DNA from: Ceratorhiza oryzae-sativae
Taxonomy: Eukaryota; Basidiomycota; Agaricomycetes; Cantharellales; Ceratobasidiaceae
DNA: 64,000 nucleotides
Direction: 5' to 3'
Assembly (NCBI GenBank): GCA_030998015.1
Contig: JARWMV010000238.1
Span: 496,001-560,000, forward strand
Under the pieces are notes generated by a model. It was not told the origin of the DNA and ran no database searches. It saw only the letters and a list, made by a program, of their open reading frames with translations. Shown here in pieces: positions 59,817 through 64,000 of the stretch. Numbering within the stretch: the stretch's first letter is position 1; every line of letters begins with the position of its first letter. The translations under genes were made by a program, and so were the position numbers.

Positions 59817-60585
59817 ATGCCCTCGTTCACCCCCGACAGCGCGCTCGACCTCTTGTTCGACCCCAGCCTCATCCCCAACGACGTTCGCAGCGTCTTGGCC
59901 GCAGGGCTTCATGTGAGCGCTGCGTTGTCCCCGACGCGTTTTCGGGCTAACCCTGCGTGCAGCTCCGCCCGTTATCCTCCACGGACGACGCTCGAGGTCT
60001 TTTCCCGGTCCTTTCCACCCTGTCGCCCTCCCCGACGCCTGCTCGGGACGAGTATGCCGCCCATTTCCAGCAGCTGAAACGGTTCCCTGGGGCCTATTTC
60101 GTTATTGTCATCATCGACACTGCCAACGATCAAGTCGTGGGCACTGGAACGGTGTTTATGGAGCGCAAACTCATTCGCAACCTGGGTACGTCGCTATCAC
60201 CGGCGACGCAGTCCTATTCTTACCCCGGGGCGCTATTTCAGGTCTCGTCGGACACATCGAGGATATCGTCGTCTCGCCCAAGATGCAGGGCAAGAAGCTC
60301 GGTCTTCGCATCATCAATACCTTGACGCACATCAGCGAGCAACAGGGCGCGTACAAGACCATTTTGAACTGCAGCAACGAGAATATTCGTACGTTTTCTA
60401 TTATGAGAATGCTCGATCGTATCTGATGCGTGTATGACATGCAGCCTTTTACCAGAAATGCGGCTTCAAGCAAAAGGAGAACGAGATGGTGAGTAAACCC
60501 ACGTTGTGTGCCGCGTTTCAACCTTCTGACTTTATATTTGCAGGCTAAATATGCTGAGCCGAAGCAGCCTACTCCCAAGCTCTAA
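59817..60585 (+). CDS. GNA1: Glucosamine-6-phosphate N-acetyltransferase
   Basis: GNAT-fold enzyme that makes N-acetylglucosamine-6-phosphate from acetyl-CoA, feeding UDP-GlcNAc, chitin and glycan synthesis. Motifs: LFDPSLIPNDVRSVL, LRPLSSTDDARGLFPVL, YFVIVIIDTANDQVVGTGTVF, ERKLIRNLG, VGHIEDIVVSPKMQGKKLGL (acetyl-CoA loop QGKKLG), ILNCSNENIPFYQKCGF. Start ATG at 59817. Introns at about 59912-59962, 60186-60240, 60388-60443 and 60491-60543. Final residues KQPTPKL. Full-length against the family. Cytosolic. Confidence 0.95.
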
Positions 60586-61107
60586 ACTCTGCATTCTTCT
60601 GGGGACATTGCTGACTGTATAGCTTGTAAAATATGCGCTTTGTGTTAACTAGCCTCGGACATTTGCATTCAATGAACATTACGTCCTGACGACACCACGG
60701 AGGACCTCCATTCCAACCATTGATCGACGTACCATGAGTCTCTTTACCACATAAGGGCGTTGCACTAATCCCGCGACGTTCTGACTACAGTTGAAGTCAA
60801 TAGAACGACAGGAGGTCGTTTGATTTATAGGAACCTAGTTGTGCGTTTCAAAAACTGATCGCTCGCTGCCTTTTTCACCCTCTACTGCTCTTACAGATTG
60901 GGATGGGATCCGCCGACGTTGTAGGACTGTGTCAAATGCTATGCGCACGGCCAATGCGATTGAATGCAGCGCGCCAAAGAACAGAACGCGTGATCTTTGG
61001 CCTATGTCAAACTGACTCATTGCCGCAAGATACAGGGTGTACTATATAAACTCTAGCGATACATAATTATTCAACAAATTTTTACCCAACCGAAACGATA
61101 CAAGGTG
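60586..61107. other. Convergent intergenic region
   Basis: A 522-bp gap between the GNA1 stop and the stop of PPxY copy B. A small open frame at 60835-61020 (-) has no motif. No gene supported. Confidence 0.5.
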
Positions 61108-62363
61108 TTAATTCGTAGACATGACAACAAGCCTGTAGCTCTCTCTCTTCTTGGCCTTCTTCTCATGCCTATGACCATCTCTTTTTGAACGACGCTCCTC
61201 CCGACGAGCTCGTCGCCGTTCCCTACGCTCCGCTCTCCGCATGCGTTTCTCGTCTCGTCGGCTGTGACTGCTCCTGTCATCGTCGTCGGATTCTGAAGAT
61301 GAAGACGAAGACGAATCATCATCCTCATCACCCTTGGTCCGAGGTTTAGCGTTGGGACGATCGGGAGCCGGCAGGTCGCGGTCAAGGCCGGAATAGCGAT
61401 AGTCGCCCTTGCACAAGACGACAGAGAGTCCTATTCCGACATAAGTATTCAACCCAGACTGGCGCACCAAGGGAAAACTCACGTCGGTGGTGAAAGAACT
61501 GCTCGTTCCAAACGGTCAAGACACCCACCACGCTCGAAATATTCTGTCTCTTCATCCCGTATTCAACCGCCTTGCTCGCGAGACGACCAACGAACAAGAG
61601 GTGGCTCGTCACCGGCAACGCAGCGGCCACGGCTTTCTGACCCCCGTTGAACCTGGCAGCGGTAACCACGTCGCCGAGGAACCGAACCCAGTCGTCGATC
61701 TCGACATCGTGCTTGCGAAAGGGCGGAATGGCCGTGACCGTGAACGCGTCGTCCAGAAACGTTTTGCCGGGCTTGCCGTGGATCACAAACGGCTGTGGAA
61801 GGCGTTCGTATGTCACCGTTTCAGACGGCGGGAGGACAACTCGACTGAAACAGGCCGGAGGCGGGTCGAGCGGGTTGCGCGAGCGCGTGAGCTTGTTTGC
61901 GGATTGGTCTCTATTGCGATATGCACCACATGAGTATGGTCGGACCGTGAGAGAGATGAATTTGGGTACGTACGCGAGTGGGCTGGGTTGGTCGCGAGCG
62001 ACTGCCGTAGAAGACGATGCTGTGGGATATTCGGGCTCAGATTGTGGGGCCTTTTTTGTGGAGGAACTGCGGGCGAGGTCAGACGACCGAGAGTTGTCGT
62101 CCAGAAGAAACTGTTGTGGTCGAGTCGAAGTGGCTGAATCATAGGACGGCGGCGCGTGATCGGGATAATTGACGTCCAGCAGGTTAGGCTGGGCGCTGGT
62201 GGATGAGCCACTGGAACGAAGGGTGGAACGGGTTCATAGAGGGGCGAGAAGGTCCTGCTGCAAGGTCGATGGGTGTGTCCGATGGCCTCACTGCCAAGGG
62301 CTGATCATAGGGGCCGTTGGCCGCAGGGGCAACAAAACCACCAAGGTTGTTGACAGCAGACAT
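61108..62363 (-). CDS. Uncharacterised PPxY protein, copy B of a paralogous pair
   Basis: Start at 62363 (MSAVNNLGGFVAPAANG). An N-terminal NPFHPSF segment and a PPxY motif (HAPPSYDSA) parallel copy A. The core is collinear: FVIHGKPGKTFLDDAFT, KHDVEIDDWVRFLGDV, TAARFNGGQKAVAAALPV, LTVWNEQFFHHRR, then after an intron LSVVLCKGDYRYSGLD and LPAPDRPNAKP. In contrast to copy A, the tail is an acidic Ser run followed by an Arg/Lys-rich stretch (RRAERRERRRARREERRSK) and ends YRLVVMSTN. One missing base near 62216 breaks the frame between NPFHPSF and the PPSY part. The tail suggests RNA, chromatin or membrane-surface binding, but this is inference. Confidence 0.7.
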
Positions 62364-62727
62364 TGCGCAGACAAGGGCAGATCAAAGTGAGGAGCTGGGG
62401 TGAGAGCATCCTACTTTATATCCACCCTCACCGGCTAAGCAAAGGCGCACGGCTTCATCGACGTAGACCTTCTACTGTCGTGACCGAGCACAGCCAACGG
62501 ACGAGGTTCGCATCGCAGCCAATCACTTTTAATCAATCCCGGAATTCTCGGCGACAAAAATAGAGCTCCTGACTTCGGGTCATAGCCACCAAGCATCGCA
62601 CAGTGATCCCGTTGCCGAGGTCAGATCGGCCTATCCAAGCGGCAGCTCTCGTCTCACGCGGCTCATATCATATGAATAAACCAAGTGCTTCCAGCGAATT
62701 TAACTACAAAACAAACAGACCGCCGAT
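62364..62727. other. Intergenic region upstream of PPxY copy B
   Basis: A 364-bp gap holding the copy B promoter and the CYT1 3' end. No gene seen. Confidence 0.5.
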
Positions 62728-63967
62728 CTATTTTGGTGGATTGTAGACTATATACGGCAATTGAGTAATTGATCGTGCATATATTCGATAGACTTACAAA
62801 GCTTGCGGTTTTTGATGACGGTCCACTTGAAGCGCTTGGTGTATAGACTGAGCGCAGTAAGAGTGGAAAGAATGATCACTGCCTGCAGACCCATCTTTTT
62901 ACGCTCATCATGCTCCGGCTCAGCAGCCCATGACAGGAATGTCACGACGTCCTTGGCGAGCTGTGAAGTTGTAGCAGGCGTACCTACAAAGCCGTCAAGC
63001 TACGCCGAGTTATGCACATACGAAACCCTACCATCGTCATACTCGACAACGCCATCAAATATTACGCGAGCCATGGCAATGGCCCCACCGGGGAAGTACG
63101 GGTTGTAGTTCAGTCCCTCACGAACTTCGACCCCTGCTGGTGGGTCGACGTAACCAGTGAGTAGCGAGTAGACATAGTCCTGCAGATCATCATTAGACAG
63201 CGTGATCGAGCCGGCGCAAACACGTACCGCTCCGCCGTGTCGAGCCTTGATGATCAAGCTGAGGTCAGGAGGGAGCGCACCGCCGTTGCTGGCACGGGCA
63301 GCCTCCTCGTTGGGGTAAGGCGGGGGCATGTAATCGGCCAATTTGCCCGGACGCTGATACATCTCTCCTTGGTCGTTTGGCCCGTCCTCGTATTCAACCT
63401 CCTCGGCCATCGCCTTGACCTCGTCAACCGTGTGGGAGACACCGACGAGATTGCGCCATGCGATGCGATCGAGCGAGTGGCACGCAGCACAGACCTCACG
63501 ATACACTTGGTATCCGCGACGAATGCTGGAAAGGGTCAGTCGGATTCCGGAGCGGAATGGAGAACCTCACCTGGCGTGATCAAAGGTATCGAGCCAGCCC
63601 TTGTGGCTCCACGGGTAGGCGGCGGGATGCAGGCCGTTTTCCGCGGGCGAGTTGGCGCTCATCTCGCCGATGAACGGGAGCTGTCCGTACAGATGGGTGT
63701 ACCAGGCGATCGACCCGACCGACGCAGCGGTCGCGCCGGCTACAGCGGCGCGGGAGGAGAGTTTGCCCTGCCCAACGGTGAGCTCGCGCCCGCATACACC
63801 GCACAACCACTCACTGCTTGGGCAGAGGTCGAGGCAAAGCGTGCCTAGACGATCGCGAAAACTTAGGGAGATCTCCGTGTGAGCGACGGAACACATACGC
63901 TGGTCGTCGCACCCGTCCTCGCTGCAGCAGCGCGGCCAGCCTGGAGAGCCTGCCTAGTGAACAACAT
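62728..63967 (-). CDS. CYT1: Cytochrome c1, complex III
   Basis: Heme-carrying subunit of the cytochrome bc1 complex. Start at 63967 ([19 protein letters not shown]) is a mitochondrial presequence; a second hydrophobic sorting segment follows ([18 protein letters not shown]). Heme motif CAACH in [19 protein letters not shown]. Then [32 protein letters not shown] and [15 protein letters not shown], with the axial Met region. C-terminal membrane anchor: [23 protein letters not shown], then [19 protein letters not shown], completed by a last intron (about 62742-62790). Introns also near 62983-63032 and 63508-63570. The start lies 33 bp from the window edge, so the promoter is outside. Confidence 0.95.
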
Positions 63968-64000
63968 GTTGGCGATGGGCGAGCACCGAGCAGGCGAAAG

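Noticed and set aside
1..64000. tRNA, rRNA, CRISPR arrays or intact transposons
   Set aside because: No tRNA A/B box pair, rRNA block, spaced direct repeats, terminal repeats or transposase/reverse transcriptase motifs were recognised by eye.

Overview
The window reads as nuclear DNA of a basidiomycete fungus. Genes are dense, most carry many introns of about 45-60 nt, start codons sit in short spliced exons, and the protein set is a typical fungal housekeeping set. The product sequences look Agaricomycete-like, and a Rhizoctonia/Ceratobasidiaceae-type genome is my best guess. That placement is an inference from sequence style and gene content; no marker gene proves it. No rRNA, tRNA, CRISPR or intact transposon was recognised.

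Layout. 0.2-8 kb (+): TMA16 (ribosome biogenesis), a protein with three tandem copies of the Bud6/AIP3 N-terminal domain, a small protein that may be a further diverged copy, and BUD6 itself. 8.3-14.2 kb (-): a type II membrane glycosyltransferase, a mitoferrin-like carrier and a mitochondrial hot-dog thioesterase. 14.5-15.4 kb (+): a Nudix CoA diphosphatase. 15.5-17.8 kb (-): VMS1, divergent from POL3 (DNA polymerase delta, 18.0-22.6 kb, +). 22.7-24.9 kb (-): a HIRIP3-like histone chaperone. 26.9-30.0 kb (+): RXT3. 30.3-30.9 kb (-): RPL11. 31.8-32.6 kb (-): a DM9-repeat protein. 34.5-38.4 kb: VPS25 (-) divergent from the condensin subunit BRN1 (+). 39.0-42.7 kb: PSD1 (-) divergent from RIM2 (+). 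42.7-46.7 kb: a 4 kb stretch with no gene I can support. 46.7-51.3 kb (+): MET5 sulfite reductase. 51.4-56.1 kb (-): alanine:glyoxylate aminotransferase and dynein intermediate chain. 56.4-57.8 kb (+): SEN2. 57.9-62.4 kb: two paralogous uncharacterised PPxY proteins (-) flanking an NR2C2AP-like gene (-) and GNA1 (+). 62.7-64.0 kb (-): cytochrome c1.

Genes do not form a pathway cluster. Neighbouring pairs mostly share short divergent promoters (about 110-300 bp) or converge tail to tail. Several products act in mitochondria: the carriers MRS3-like and RIM2, PSD1, CYT1, the thioesterase and, partly, VMS1.

Three things stand out. (1) A local expansion of the Bud6 N-terminal domain beside BUD6, with a phase-2 intron conserved at the same place in every copy. 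(2) About 17 places where a well-conserved protein loses its frame and one added base would restore it. They lie mostly in short base runs and hit POL3 six times. This looks like a consensus-sequence error pattern more than gene death, but the sequence alone cannot settle it. (3) An unusual number of GC-AG introns that are required for frame, plus an 8-nt micro-exon carrying the core of a thioesterase motif.
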